From Psilocybe azurescens (taxonomy: Eukaryota; Basidiomycota; Agaricomycetes; Agaricales; Agrocybaceae), in the NCBI GenBank assembly GCA_023853785.1, contig JAJIRX010000567.1, positions 310,001 through 374,000 of the forward strand: 64,000 nucleotides of DNA, written 5' to 3'. Under the pieces are notes generated by a model that was given only the letters and a program-made list of their open reading frames with translations, ran no database searches and was not told where the DNA came from. This document shows positions 13,824-25,348 of the stretch, one piece after another. Both the position numbers and the translations under genes were made by a program. Every line of letters starts with the position of its first letter. The stretch's first letter is position 1.

Positions 13824-15201
13824 ATGGATGGGTGGGCTGCTAAGGCTTGAGAGGATGCTTGTCTTTTCTGTCTTTTTGTTTTTGGACTTGTTGGCGTCTA
13901 TTTATTTTATTGCTTTTGCGACTGGGTTCGTCTTCTTGTTGTACCTTTGTTTTTTGTGTACATTCCCTTTTCTCGTTTAAATTGCTTTCGTTCGTTCGTA
14001 CTATTGACCAACCTCGTTTTGCCCTTATTCCCTTCGTCCATCTTTCCGTCCGTCCATCCGTCCATCCGCCCATCGGAGCGTTGCGAATCAGGCCTCAAGT
14101 CTTCATTTATTCAATTTCAACCATGCCCAGAGTAAGTAGCCTCATCGCTCAGTGGCTATACTGACCTTCAATTACCTGTACCTGATCTTCTTACATATAA
14201 TCCTACAGTCCTACACTCGCGGATAAAGTCCTCTAATTTAGTCGAGCGATCGACAGTTTGTTCATTGTACTTTATGTCCGATGCTGAGATGGATGGTTGA
14301 GCTAGGGTTGAGCTGTGCCAGTTGTGCCGGGTATTTTGCGTTCACTTTAGTCAGCGACCTAGCTTTAGCCCCCTTCCTTGCGCATGATGATGATCAAATG
14401 GTGACGATAAGCCGCTGGCGGCTGCGTTCAAATGACAAGACTGAAACGCATTCGATCGGCAATGTTTTTAAAATATGTGTGTTCCTGTGCGCGTAGTGAT
14501 TTCTACGTGGAGAGTTGTTAACACTGTGGGAGGAGTGGAGCTGCGGTTCATTGATATATTCTCTTCTTTGCGTAAATCTTCAATCTTTCTCTGGCATATA
14601 CAAGCTCGGTTAAGGCGACCAGCGATGGTCTCGGACTCGGTTGAATCCTTTTCAATTTTAGTAGTAGGCCACCCCTCGCCAACTGTTTCATCAGACCAAT
14701 TGATCCAGAACCTTCCCCTGATGCTGTGTCGGCCTGTACACGTGGAAGGAGCCCAAATTTGATAATTTGCTGGAAGTTGGCCGCAAATGCGGTTTGGATT
14801 ATACTCAAATCTTTGCGTTTCGTCTGCTGAAGTGAAGGATTCGAGATGAACATTGTGTTTTAGGCTGTTTTAGGGATGTGCATGGAAAATGGGTGAATGT
14901 CAAATGTTATGCATAGTGTGCTATGACAACGGGCATGGCCGCATCGCCCATACTGTACGGATGTAGCCAAGCAATTGCGTTTCTGATCTATCTCCTGATA
15001 TTCTTAGGTCCGGAAATACCCAAGCAGGGGGCCGGGGGAGAGTATATAAACCTGCAGGGGATGGTCGGTGTTTCTCCAGCTGGTCTCATCCTCCCAAATC
15101 CCACCACCCAACACTAAATTTCTTGTCAAGCGTTGATCGCTCAACTTCGACTTCTTTAAACTTTTAACTCCCTTTATACTTACGACAAACTTATTATCAT
15201 C
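13824..15201. other. Intergenic, with CCGT/CCAT tetranucleotide tract
   Basis: Contains the 3' region of the AT-hook gene, a CCGT/CCAT tetranucleotide run at about 14045-14075, and the promoter of the secreted repeat protein. A 101-codon ORF on the minus strand (14548-14853) has no recognisable features. Confidence 0.45.
15043..15050 (+). promoter_or_regulatory. TATA box of the secreted repeat protein
   Basis: TATATAAA lies about 150 bp upstream of the ATG, after a G-rich stretch. A strong TATA box and a CT-rich leader suggest an inducible, highly expressed gene. Confidence 0.6.
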
Positions 15202-16627
15202 ATGGTTCAAATGAAAATCACCGCTGCTGCCCTCATCGCTGCTGCTGCTATTGCCCCTGCTGTTGCCACCTCTTCTTATGCTGAGGATTCTCTTGTCGCG
15301 TATGTTTATTTCAAGTCGTTTTCCATATGTAACACTGGCTCACTTTGTACTAGTCGCGAAATCGAAGAATACGGCGACTTCGTTGCCCGCGCATATGAGC
15401 TGTGAGTATATTCGGATACTCCAACCAATCCGGCATATTATTAACGTTCTATTCTTTTTGATAGTGAGGAGCGCGGATTCTTCGACGACGAAGAGGAACT
15501 TGCTGCCCGTGAATTCGATGACTTGGATCTTGAAGCCCGTGAGCCTTTTATGGGCATGAACCACGCCGGCCGGTGGCTGAGGAAGAAGTTCGGTCACGGA
15601 CACCAACAACAACAGTATGTCCATTCTTCTTGTCATGCATAGGCGCCCGTTGCTAAATCATTTTGTGCTTTCAGGCAATCCCAAGAAGAGGCCCGTGAAT
15701 TCGACGAGGAGCTTGAGGCCCGTGAATTTGACGAGGAGTTCGAGGCCCGCGAGTCCGACGATGAACTGGATGCCCGGGAATTCGATGAGTTCGACCTCGA
15801 AGCCCGGGAGCCGTTTATGGGCATGAACCACGCCGGCAGGTGGCTCCGCAAGAAATTCGGCCACGGCCACCAGCAACAGCAGTATGTTTTCTCTTTCTTT
15901 ATTTCCCCACGCGCTCGTTACTCATCTTTGTTCCAATTAGACAAGACCAGCAATCTGAACGCCGTGAATTCGACGAAGAGCTCGAGGCACGCGAGTTCGA
16001 CGAAGAATTGGAGGCCCGTGACTTCGACGACTTCGAGCTCGACGCCCGTGAGCCCGATGGCGAAGAGGAAGAGTCCACTCACCACGGCCTAGGAGGATTC
16101 CACCAAGGTGTCCACCACCACGGTCAAGGCGCCGGCCACCGCGGCGCAGGCGGATTCCATGCTGGAGGCAGACACCCGGGCCAAGGTCACCGCAGCCAGG
16201 GTGGTCACCGCCGCCAGCCTCGCGAGTACGACGAACTCCTCACCCGCCACTACGACGAGCTCCTCGAGCGTGAAATGGGTCTTGTCTCCGACGTCGACGT
16301 TGTCGAACGCGACTTTGAAGGGGAATACGAACTGATGCAACGCGAGTACGATGAGCTTGTCTCTCGCGAGCCCGGTGTCGTAGACTGGTTCAAGAACCTC
16401 TTCAAGAGCAAGAAGCAGCGCGAGCAGAAGAGAAGAAGCAAAAGGAGGAGAAGAAAAAGGCCGCGGCAGATAAGAAGGCCGCCGAGGCTGCCAAGAAGAG
16501 TGAAGCGGACGACTCTGCTGCGTACGTTCTATCATCCCATTCACATTGTTTCTTGTGCTTACTTTAAATTTTCAGGGCTCCTGCCGAGGCTCGCGAGTAC
16601 TACGATATCTATGATGAGCTTGACTAA
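15202..16627 (+). CDS. Secreted acidic-repeat protein with basic peptide segments
   Basis: Six exons: 15202-15299, 15354-15401, 15465-15614, 15675-15881, 15941-16521, 16576-16627. The Ala-rich N-terminus (MKITAAALIAAAAIAPAVA) is a signal peptide. The mature part carries more than a dozen acidic repeats of the type AREFDEELE. Two near-identical segments, AREPFMGMNHAGRWLRKKF plus GHGHQQQQ, end exons 3 and 4. A Gly/His-rich segment (about 16080-16220), more REYDELL repeats, an amphipathic WFKNLFKSKKQREQ and a Lys/Ala/Glu-rich stretch follow; the end is YYDIYDELD. Exons sum to 1136 nt, and one extra base near 16426-16430 makes 1137 and joins the last two frames (378 aa). It resembles a pro-peptide precursor; cleavage sites and function are inferred, not known. 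Confidence 0.7.
15510..15614 (+). repeat. Exon repeat copy 1 (PFMGMNHAGRWLRKKF unit)
   Basis: The 3' part of exon 3, from the EFDDLDLEAREP codons to the GTATGT donor. Nearly identical in protein to 15779-15881, with the splice donor at the same codon position. Confidence 0.85.
15779..15881 (+). repeat. Exon repeat copy 2 (PFMGMNHAGRWLRKKF unit)
   Basis: The 3' part of exon 4, again ending in a Gln-rich GHGHQQQQ at a GTATGT donor. Codon changes are mostly synonymous relative to copy 1. Confidence 0.85.
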
Positions 16628-17198
16628 AGTATTTACGAAAGGGAACCTATTGACGATCGATGTTTGAGTGCGAATTATGTACATCTTGTAGTACGAGGTT
16701 GCATATATTCATTTCATTTGGGATACCTCTGCATTGCTGAGTTAAGATGCATCTGTACTTTTTTTCTTATTTGAACGATGCTCCATTGAATCAGGCGAGT
16801 ACATTGAGGCTTGTTGAATGTTACATTCGTTTCATTTACTGCTCTGATGAAGCCCAGAATTCACTAAAGGCTGGTGTCAAAATATCTATCCATAATCGGG
16901 GTGTACTGTCTATTTCCATAATCAAAACACTAGTAGAAATAGGTCGACAATCTCAAGATAAACAGCACGCTAATGACCCACATAAGGTCCGGCACAGTAC
17001 ACCCAGCTACGCCCATCGTCGGCAACATCGGCGAAGATACAATTATGATTTTGGCTTTATTACCTTGATATTAGCGTATATGAACCAGGATTTCAACGTA
17101 CAAAAATGATCAACATTTGTATACACTACGGACTTCAGCACTGAGCCGTATTATCTATACGAGAATAAGTCCGATTGAATGACGCGACCATACAAGTA
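16628..17198. other. Intergenic between convergent genes
   Basis: 3' flanks of the repeat protein and of the second F-box gene. No supported gene. Confidence 0.45.
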
Positions 17199-18680
17199 TT
17201 ACTCGTCGTGGTCGTCATCGGTATACTCGTCGCTGCTGTCATCACCGTCTTCACCGTCTATGTTTTCTTCACCGTATTGAGTTATAGACCACTCGTCAGT
17301 CTCATCTATACACCAGACGTGGAAGTTCTCTGCGTCGTACCCGAACATTATGCGATCCAGATCGGCAAACCTTTCAGAACTTTGAATCCTATCCACCACT
17401 TGAGCGATAGTAATAGTTCGGTGTTTCTTGTACTTTCGGTTTTGAAAGATTCCCAGACTGCGCAATGTTCGCGGAACTTCATATTTTCCAGTACTGACAT
17501 CTTGAATGACTGACTGAGAAAGAAATGTTAATGCTTATACTTTAGAATTTGAATGAGGTTCTTACTAGATAGTGTAATTTCTTGTAATTTTCTCTGTCTT
17601 CCATGTCGTATACTTCAAGCACATACGGCGAAAAGACAATTCTTAAGGCCATCAGGTGAGGAAAGTTTTCGATGATAACAGGAAAAAGACCCGGGATCGC
17701 GTATGTCGGCCAGCCATAAATCGAAAATTCTTCAACTGGCACGGTCCCGCTTCCACATATCTTGAGCCACTCCACGTGCATTTCTCCATCTTCAGGGCAT
17801 CGGCTGATGTCGATATCTCGCACCGGTCGACCTTGGATAACACCCGCATAGTATGCAGGTCCCAAGTACGTAGTTAAGTTTGGGCAAGCTGTGATGGAAA
17901 GAGCCTCAGCAGGTGCCTCGAATACTCTTTCTATTACGTCTCTGAGGGTGAGCAATAATTCTTCTAGCACCGGACAATGCTCAAGAACATCATATAAAGT
18001 ACGATAGTCCTTTTGCCAACTTGGATCCGCAGAGATGCTAGAGTAGCGCATGCTCCAATGATGAACCCGCTGTGAAAGTTGTCTAGGCAATGTTCGAGGA
18101 CGATCAGACGAATGTAAGGGGACCCTAGATTTATTGTACTGGTTATATCGGCATAGAAGAGCATTAGACTTTTGAGATTGGCCAATGTGTTCAAGGATCT
18201 GACCGCCGTTTCGTCGACGACAACCTTCGTCAAGGAAAGGGACGTCAACTCGGTGTAACGGGCAAGATTCGCGGCAAAGAATCGCCACATATCTCGGTTA
18301 TACTTGTCTATCTTCGACTTGACGGCTGCCTCAGGTTCTCCATCGTCGTCAAAGTGGGCGTCATAAAACCAAACACGAACATATGGCGCCAATCGGCTCA
18401 ATGGAAGTTGGGTAAACCTTTGACAACATTGGTCGGCCCTTGCGTCGAGTAAATTCTCATATTCTTGAGGAATGAGAGTAAGACTGCGGTCATCGGGGCG
18501 GAGCAAGTTGGAAGCCTTGAAATGTAAGTCCTTGAAGAGATACGGCAGAGCGCTCTCACGGACAACGGAGTGAACTTGGTGTGTCGAAAGCAGACGGAGA
18601 GTATCCCTATCACAGTGTTTGGTTATCTGGGACCATATGTCCAGGCCGAATTGTGTTGCTGCACTCGGTACCTGCGCCAT
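17199..18680 (-). CDS. F-box / LRR-like protein with acidic tail (one frame break)
   Basis: The N-terminus (FGLDIWSQITKHCDRDTLRLLS...LPYLFKDL) is an F-box-like domain; Leu-rich repeats follow (YTELTSLSLTKV, LANLKSLMLFYADI, CPVLEELLLTL, FPHLMALRIVF). An SCF adaptor role is inferred. The first frame fails at the four-base T run 18011-18014 (AAAA on the coding strand); one more A joins RIQVGK to KDYRTLYDVLEHC. The last intron is near 17570-17517 with donor GTAAGA. The C-terminus is very acidic (EENIDGEDGDDSSDEYTDDDHDE in the last 30 residues). About 470 aa. Similar in plan to the F-box gene at 6692-8340 but not a close copy. Confidence 0.62.
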
Positions 18681-19848
18681 TGTGGAGTATCTACAGCTAT
18701 TGTGTTAGATGAAATCGCCTCGGGAGGTAAAATAAACTTACATGAACGGATAACCTGTAATACTAATTATACAGTACGTATATGCTCTTCGTTAAATAGT
18801 GTTCTCTGTGTCCTTCAAACAACACTGTCTTGATAAAAGCGTCGCTACGCTAGAAGTAACCGGTCGCTAGGAATCTCTTCGAGGTATGTAGTAGACAGAA
18901 AGATTCCTTGGAGCACCATGGAACTGGTATGCATAAGGGGCAGGGTCATCGCAGTTAATTCCACAAAGGCACCGCGTTCTTCTCCAGTTCAGTAGGGTAA
19001 AAAGTCCCCCAGATAATAGCATTAGACATGTCGACGCAGTCACCATGGTGTCAGACGGTCAGCCCTGCTAGAACGAATCCTAGACAATAAACAATTGCAT
19101 AGCTGAACCATTTTTCTCATCACGCTATCTTGTATGATTATTAGATAAAAAGCTATTCAAACTTGATTAAGCACCGACATTGTTCCTAGACAATTATTCT
19201 TGTTTGTGTCAACATAGTCACCGGTAGTACATAAAGGGAAAATACAATTGAACGTGGTACAATTCCAAACCACCTCCCGGTATGCCGGCTATGGAATTGG
19301 CTAGGCTTGCGTTCTAATGTGAACCCCTTGACAATAAGAGCGCGCAGTATGTGGTGTCTGGGCGAAACAGCAGGCTCAGGATGTGGATTGAATCAAGATC
19401 GGATGTGTACTCTCCGGAGAAATGATGTATTTTTCGGACGAAATCCGGACTAAGTCGGACTCCGGAGGACCAGCAGACAGAGAACAATGAAAGTGGGCCT
19501 CACAAGCATTGCCACCTTCGATAACTATGTGGTTCATGAATTTCCAGTATATTTATCAGTAGTTGAGCGACTTGCGGAAGACTCTCATCACTCTGGAGAA
19601 TGATTTTCAAAGGAGTGAAAGAAAAGTGTCCGAATATCACACCAGGCGAGAATGTGGCTATGCTCTGCCGCGCATGTCACCGGCGCTTGACATAAATACG
19701 ACTGCCGCCTGCAAACTTACACCCTTGTGATTAATAATCTTCGTAAAGTACGTTTCTTAACAAAAGAGGACTATGATCGAGGTGCAAATATTCAGTTACT
19801 GTTTTAAATTGAAAATTCGTCTCCGTCTCCGTACTATCAACTCTTTAT
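18681..19848. other. Intergenic
   Basis: No gene, RNA or repeat recognised. Short inverted CCGGA-type words occur near 19410-19470 but do not form a clear element. Confidence 0.4.
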
Positions 19849-20537
19849 CTAGATTTTAGACACAACAAAGCTCGCAGCAGCACCAGCGTCCTATAGGAAA
19901 CAAAATAAGACAAGACGCCTAGTGCTTCGATGAACGCTATCTTACCGCTCCGTAGCTCAAATGGGCTGGGAGAATTATATCTCCACCAGCACAGATGTCG
20001 TCGCCTGCAGCACAGAACGTCTTCTCGACCGCGTTGAGGTTTCCTGGGAATGACTGGCCATTATCTGGGTCACCAAAGATAACGATGGCATTGACTCGGC
20101 TTTGGACCGAAGATGAGAGCTGCTTGGCAGAAAGATGGACAAGTTGTCCTCCTTGACTGATGAAAAGAAATCAGGACTACTCAAATGTACGGTGTTGATA
20201 TTTACCTGTAACCTGACATTACAATCTTGGTGCTCGGGCAGGAGCTTGCTGTCGAGGTAACGTCTTTGGCCATGGTCGCAGCACCGTTGGGATCTCCTCC
20301 CTCAAGGAATCCGGCAATGCTGGCCGGATAGTCAACGCCTTGGAAGCTCAAGCTTTTAGATCCAAGAGCGGCCTGGAGGGCAGACTGGAATGGTGGACCC
20401 ACGACAGACCCGATGGGTGCAGCCTCTGTGGTACCGCGAGCAAAGATTACAGCAACATCTGCGCATGCCTGACTAGCAGTAGGCGCGGCGTGTACTGAAA
20501 CTGCTGCGAGAGCGACTAGAAGAGCGCACTTGAACAT
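19849..20537 (-). CDS. Cutinase (carbohydrate esterase family 5), secreted
   Basis: Hydrolyses cutin-type polyesters or related esters outside the cell. Three exons. A signal peptide (MFKCALLVALAAVSVHAAP) leads to ACADVAVIFARGTTE, the conserved oxyanion-side motif of cutinases. The nucleophile motif GYSQGG spans the first intron (donor GTAAAT). The catalytic Asp and His sit in DDICAGGDIILPAHLSY. Paired Cys fit the usual disulfides. The last exon adds 13 residues ending KI. About 206 aa, normal for the family. A TATA box lies about 70 bp before the start. All catalytic residues are present, so it looks active; true substrate is not known. Confidence 0.92.
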
Positions 20538-20606
20538 CTGTGATTGTCGAGTAGCTGAATTAGCTGAAGAAAATGTTTCTGGTTAATTGAAGACGTTGTA
20601 TCCACC

Positions 20607-20614
20607 TTTTATAT
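20607..20614 (-). promoter_or_regulatory. TATA box of the cutinase
   Basis: ATATAAAA on the minus strand, about 70 bp upstream of the start codon. Confidence 0.55.
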
Positions 20615-21472
20615 CGTCGTCCCACTGTGAGCCATATTCTTAATCAGAATATTTTGGTATAGAAACCAGTCCCCAACACGTAGCTGCCGCGGCTGCAATG
20701 GTATTGCTGGAAAAGCAAGCGCTTTACACAAGCTTCATAACTCCCGTTACCTGCAAAATGAGAAAAAAGTGTATTATTGGCAAAGATCAGGGTTCATCTG
20801 ACTTGCAAACGAATCTTATGTGCGGGAGCAGTCTTAGAATATTGGAGAAGAATAGCCAGTAGGTCATTTGAGGCACCGGGTGCATTTACAAGTTGTGAAA
20901 TCTAGTCACGTACAAATCTAACCCGCGTCTGCGTTCAGTGTCGATGGAAACCCCCGGCAAACGGAAAAGTCATGACCGGGGCTGCGTAGGGCTGCGTGTG
21001 AAACTCGTCGCTCTCAAAGTCAGACTGCTTTACCGTTCTTTCTCCCCAGGTTGTGCGACGAGCGACGATTCGTCTGAGCAACACTGTGCCTTCTACTAAC
21101 ATCATTGCTACTCTGGCCTTGTCTGGCCTTTATAGCCCACCTTGGGTTTAAACATCCAAGGCTGGAGAAATATCAGAAAACACTTCGGGCATTGCGATTT
21201 TGTAGAACACTCTGAAGCACGATATACTGGCGCTAATCAAACTGCATCGCATTTTTTATAGTGAATATAATGCGAGTACAGGATACCGAAACGCGCTCCA
21301 CTGTCTCAAGTAAAGTGGTCTCTGTGGCTCTGCGGTAATTGTATTCATCTACGCGCGTCTATCAGTACGGTGTTTTCCGAAGTTATGTCCCTTTTTTGAA
21401 CATGACTCACATCAGCTTTCTATGTTCGTTCATACTTTTAGTTTCTCCCAATCCAGATAGCGTCTACGCTAT

Positions 21473-21563
21473 TTCTTTTTGCCCTCCGTTCTCGAATGTC
21501 GGCTCATTCTCGATTTACGAGAAACATATTATCAGCCCTTCAAAGAGGAATGCGATATCACAC
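21473..21563 (+). pseudogene. Relic of a DUF6533 C-terminus
   Basis: Translates as FFLPSVLECRLILDLRETYY followed by QPFKEECDIT. This matches the C-terminus of the complete DUF6533 gene downstream (LFFPCILGSHLVINLREAYY, QPFSNECEIQ). No upstream exons with a clear match were found nearby, and the frame is not joined to a start codon. Confidence 0.6.
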
Positions 21564-22096
21564 TCCTTCGGACACTTCATCACGATTGATCAATAAAATA
21601 ACGACTATGTACAATTTTAAAGTACAGTACCTTATCACTATTAGTATTAATAACCTGAGACGCTGTAGAGAAGCTCAGAAAGAATTACGGTTTACCAGCT
21701 GTTACCCCTTGCGTGATTCTACACTGAGATGTTTTAAAAGTATGTGTTAGTACCTTTACACCAAGCATCATGTCTGAGGCTATAACTGACCGTGGGGCTC
21801 GGACCAGATTGGAGGTAACTCAACGGCCTCCAGTATAAACAGAGATATTTAAGCAGTGGAAGGTGCTATTATGGCACCGTGGAGGTCGGATGTCGGCATG
21901 GAGTCGCTGCCGTTTCTCTACCACTGAAAGATTTCTATCGATACGACTCCCAGGTGATGTATTTATACAGGTGACTGCTCCTGTCAGACTAACCAACCTT
22001 TCATATCATATTTCCCCTAGAGTGGACCGTTTTCCATAGCCCCCAAGGCGGCGTCCCATTTGTTGAGATTGTGAACAGGCAGCGCAGGATCTGATC

Positions 22097-23798
22097 ATGA
22101 GCATGGCAGATACAGAGAAGTGGCTCTTGATTGATCGCGCTTACTCTTATATAATTCGTCAGTACTTTATCGTTTGATTGATCTTTTCAAACATGATTAA
22201 AAATCGGATTGCCTACAGTCGCTAGCGCCACGTGTGTCTTGTATGATCACTGTGAGTACTATTTTATTAACAACGAACACTCACTTATCATGTACTGTAG
22301 TGCTGACTCTCCGAGACGAAGTATGTCCTCTAGAATCTTATATCATAGCACTAACGCTAAGTTTCAAGATCGAATATGTTTGGGTAGTTCTGCAACATCA
22401 AAATCTTCTCTCAGATATCTGATTTGAATCGTTGATCCCCTAGAAAAGACCGAAGCTCAGTGTTGTCCAAATCCTTTTCTTTATTGTGAGCATTCACTTT
22501 GCACCTTGAAATTTCATGACCTGGTCATTTAAATTTATACTTTTAAGAGCCGTTATGGTGGAGATGCATTACAGATGTAGGCCGTTAATCAATTCTTGAA
22601 ATGAATTTCCAGAGGTGACAAGCTTTACATGTCTAGCTATCCTGCATATAGTACGTGGTCAACCTTAGGCTTCAGACTGGAACAGCTGATGATACTCGGG
22701 AAGTTATTATTCGCCATATAATTGACGGCACGGTGAAGGTGAACTTTCGACGTTTGTGTGGTGTCCTCGTACTATCGCTCATGACAGATGATTTCCACAT
22801 ACAACCAATAGGAGTAAGCTCTTGATTTGGCTACTCTACTGGTGCTCAGGCAGACTGACGCTTTTGGTTAGCTGTAGGTTCTGTTCCTAGAAACATTTCC
22901 TCAGAATTCATCTAATATTTCATCAGGCAATGTAGTTCAAGTTTACATAGGTCATCTTGGGACTGTTATTCTGTGTACAACCCAAGGTATATCAAAACAC
23001 GTACAGGACATTCCAATTTGCTCAAGATCTTTCAGGAATAATGATCTACCGAGTCTCATGCATGTATGGCCATAATCGTCAGATTATCGCCGTGCTAGCT
23101 ATTGCCTTTATTTGCGAGCTAACATCGATGATAATCTCCCAGAGCATCGCCAATAATATACACCAGGGTATATATCTCATTCCATTCACTGTGTCTTGCT
23201 TGAATTTTGATTTGTATGCTTTGTAGCTGTTCCGGATCCTGCCCCTGGCGTTCACATCTGCAAACAGGACTCCTTTCCATCCTGGGCTTACTCCATTTGG
23301 GTCCCAATTGTATTCTACGAGACTGTTATGTTGATTCTTGCTGGAGCCATGGGAATTTCATACTACAAATCTGACAGGCGTCGCGTTCTGCAGGATATCT
23401 CTCAGTCCTCTTCCCCTTCCCTTCTATACATCCTGGTGAGAGATAGTATCACATTTCCTTTAATGTGAGTACTTTTACGAACTCTGAGGCTTGTTTATTT
23501 GCTCATTGAAAGTGCAGCGGGTTTGTCATTTGCATTGTCAACCTAATTTCATGGGCTGCTTTTCCAGTAAGTGTTGTACAACCTCCATATATGCTGGTGT
23601 TACTGCTAAAATGTTCTAACACACCAGTATCTCGTTGCGCAAATGACATTCCCATTCGCCCTCTTCTTCCCTTGCATTCTCGGATCACACTTAGTCATTA
23701 ACTTGCGGGAGGCGTATTATCAGCCCTTTTCGAACGAGTGTGAAATTCAATTTGCGCAAGATGCTAGTGATTTATCTATCGACTTGGAAATGCCATAA
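22097..23798 (+). CDS. DUF6533-type fungal membrane protein
   Basis: Mushroom-specific multi-pass membrane proteins of unknown function. The start MSMADTEKWLLIDRAYSYII precedes a first transmembrane part. The family motif is rebuilt across short exons as YDHLLTLRDE-IEYVWKRPKLS (exons near 22220-22490; one intron has the branch site CTAAC). Later exons give MIYRVSCMYGHNRQIIAVLA, WVPIVFYETVMLILAGAMG, LVRDSITFPLM and LGSHLVINLREAYYQPF, which are transmembrane segments and loops in the usual order. The stop is TAA at 23796-23798. The first exon-exon phase and the exons between 22500 and 22990 are not fully resolved. Confidence 0.72.
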
Positions 23799-24259
23799 AA
23801 TCCCTCTACCTCCAATTCTAGATGAAGTCCCTCCTTATTAAACTTTATTTTCTACTACATTGAAGTGTAATGTACCAAAAATTTCTCAGACGTAATTTAT
23901 CTGTTTCTTACCTGAAGAGCCGGGCGCCTAAAAAGACTTGTCGTTACGCTATTTTTAGAATCTGAATACTTGCACATTGCCAAAAACGATTTTCGCAATA
24001 AATGATCAAATTTTCCAAGAACAATGCTTTGTGGTGCGTATCAGGTAAATAATAATGTCCATAGAACAGGAAGTGCTCCTCAAGGAGTCCTCAAAACTGG
24101 TAAGTACATATACAAGAGATCGTCGAGATCCAAAAAAAGAGAAAAAGAAAAACGAAAGTGAACAGAGTGCGAGCGACAAGCAGGAGTGTTCGGAAAGTAA
24201 TAATGGAAATTTGTTATTGAGCTGGAAGGAAATAACCGCGGAGCAGAGACCTGGGATGT
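23799..24259. other. Intergenic between convergent genes
   Basis: AT-rich. A 92-codon ORF starting at 24055 is Lys/Glu-rich and overlaps the 3' end of the opposing gene; it lacks support. Confidence 0.4.
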
Positions 24260-25348
24260 TCAGTTCCTCTGTCTGTCGCTCAACTTCCTGGCGACCTTTT
24301 TCTCAGTGCGATGCACGGCGAGCTGGATCCTGAGACCCACAGAGACGTATCGGTAGTGAATTGAGGACATGATGTGATTCATGCGGGTCTCTTTGCGTGT
24401 TTCCTCCCCCTCGAGATCCTCTTCGGCACTCTGATCTTCCTCGACTTCCTCGAAGTCGTCGAAGTCAGGATAAGATTTCACAGATGGGCGCCTGCGTCTC
24501 AGCGATCGTCTTCTAATCTCCTCGCCCTGTTGTACTTTCCAGACCTCCGCGGACTGATAGTCAGATACCTCGTCGTCCATCTCATCGTAGTTGGCTTCGC
24601 AAGCAAAGATTTGTCTCCACCTTCTGAGACTTCTACAGCTGTAACGTCGGAGGACCAGGTACACGATCGATTCCTTCGAGAAGGCGCCATGTTCTGGGTA
24701 CTCGAGGTAGAAGGTAGGTCTCCGTCTACCATAGTTTTGCGAGAATCAGACCGAGGTCGTTTCGCAAACGATATTCGGCCTGGCTGGTTATCTCGCAGCT
24801 GCTTGGCAGAACGTGCGGAGGGTGATTGAGGGTTATAGGATTCCCGTTCAAGTTCAGCATTGGCCATGATAGATTGTTCGAGAGGCGACGACAAAGAGTC
24901 ACTCTGGTAAATAGGTGATAATGGATAGTTATAGGCTCTGGATGATGTGTCATCTGTAGCTGAGAGAGGAGAGGATGATAGGAGGTATGACGAGATGAGA
25001 GTCTCATCTGGCACGCTTCGGGAGTTATGTCGAGGGATGATATGCGGGAAAGATATCGAAGCTTCGGTTTCTTGACGGGCCGTTTGGCTACCTGAGTTCT
25101 TTGAGGCGACAGCAGAGTCGAAGACTGTAACATGAGGAAATATTGGAGCAGGTGGGCGCTGCGGGATAGAACGCAACGTCGTTGTATACGTTTGGTTTTT
25201 TCCAATCGTACTCCGAAAACACTCGATCTGTGTCAATTACGTTCTCTGGGACGTAAAGTCGTTTGATGTGCTTTGTAGGCTCGTATGGGCGAAGGGTTTC
25301 TTCGATCGAATCTTTCTTCGCTGAGAAATGAGATTGGGATCGAGACAT
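24260..25348 (-). CDS. Unrecognised Ser/Arg-rich low-complexity protein
   Basis: Starts MSRSQSHFSAKKDSIEE. An intron with donor GTGTTT (64 nt, phase 0) or a shorter alternative joins the first exon to RPPAPIFPHVTVFDSAVASK. A Ser/Pro-rich, Arg-rich middle (SYLLSSSPLSATDDTSS, KRPRSDSRKT) follows. The last frame (FACEANYDEMDDEVSDYQ, EEIRRRSLRRRRPSVKSY, then an acidic FDDFEEVEEDQSAEEDLEGE) is reached by adding one base to the three-base run 24605-24607. With both corrections the length is 1026 nt (341 aa). No domain was recognised. Alternating basic and acidic blocks suggest a disordered protein. Confidence 0.5.

Larger units (their letters stand above)
20538..22096. other. Intergenic with a DUF6533 relic
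   Basis: Holds the cutinase promoter, the relic listed at 21473-21563, and otherwise nothing recognisable. Confidence 0.4.

Noticed and set aside
14548..14853. 101-codon minus-strand ORF
   Set aside because: No family, no intron logic, no codon signal, and it overlaps a promoter-like region.
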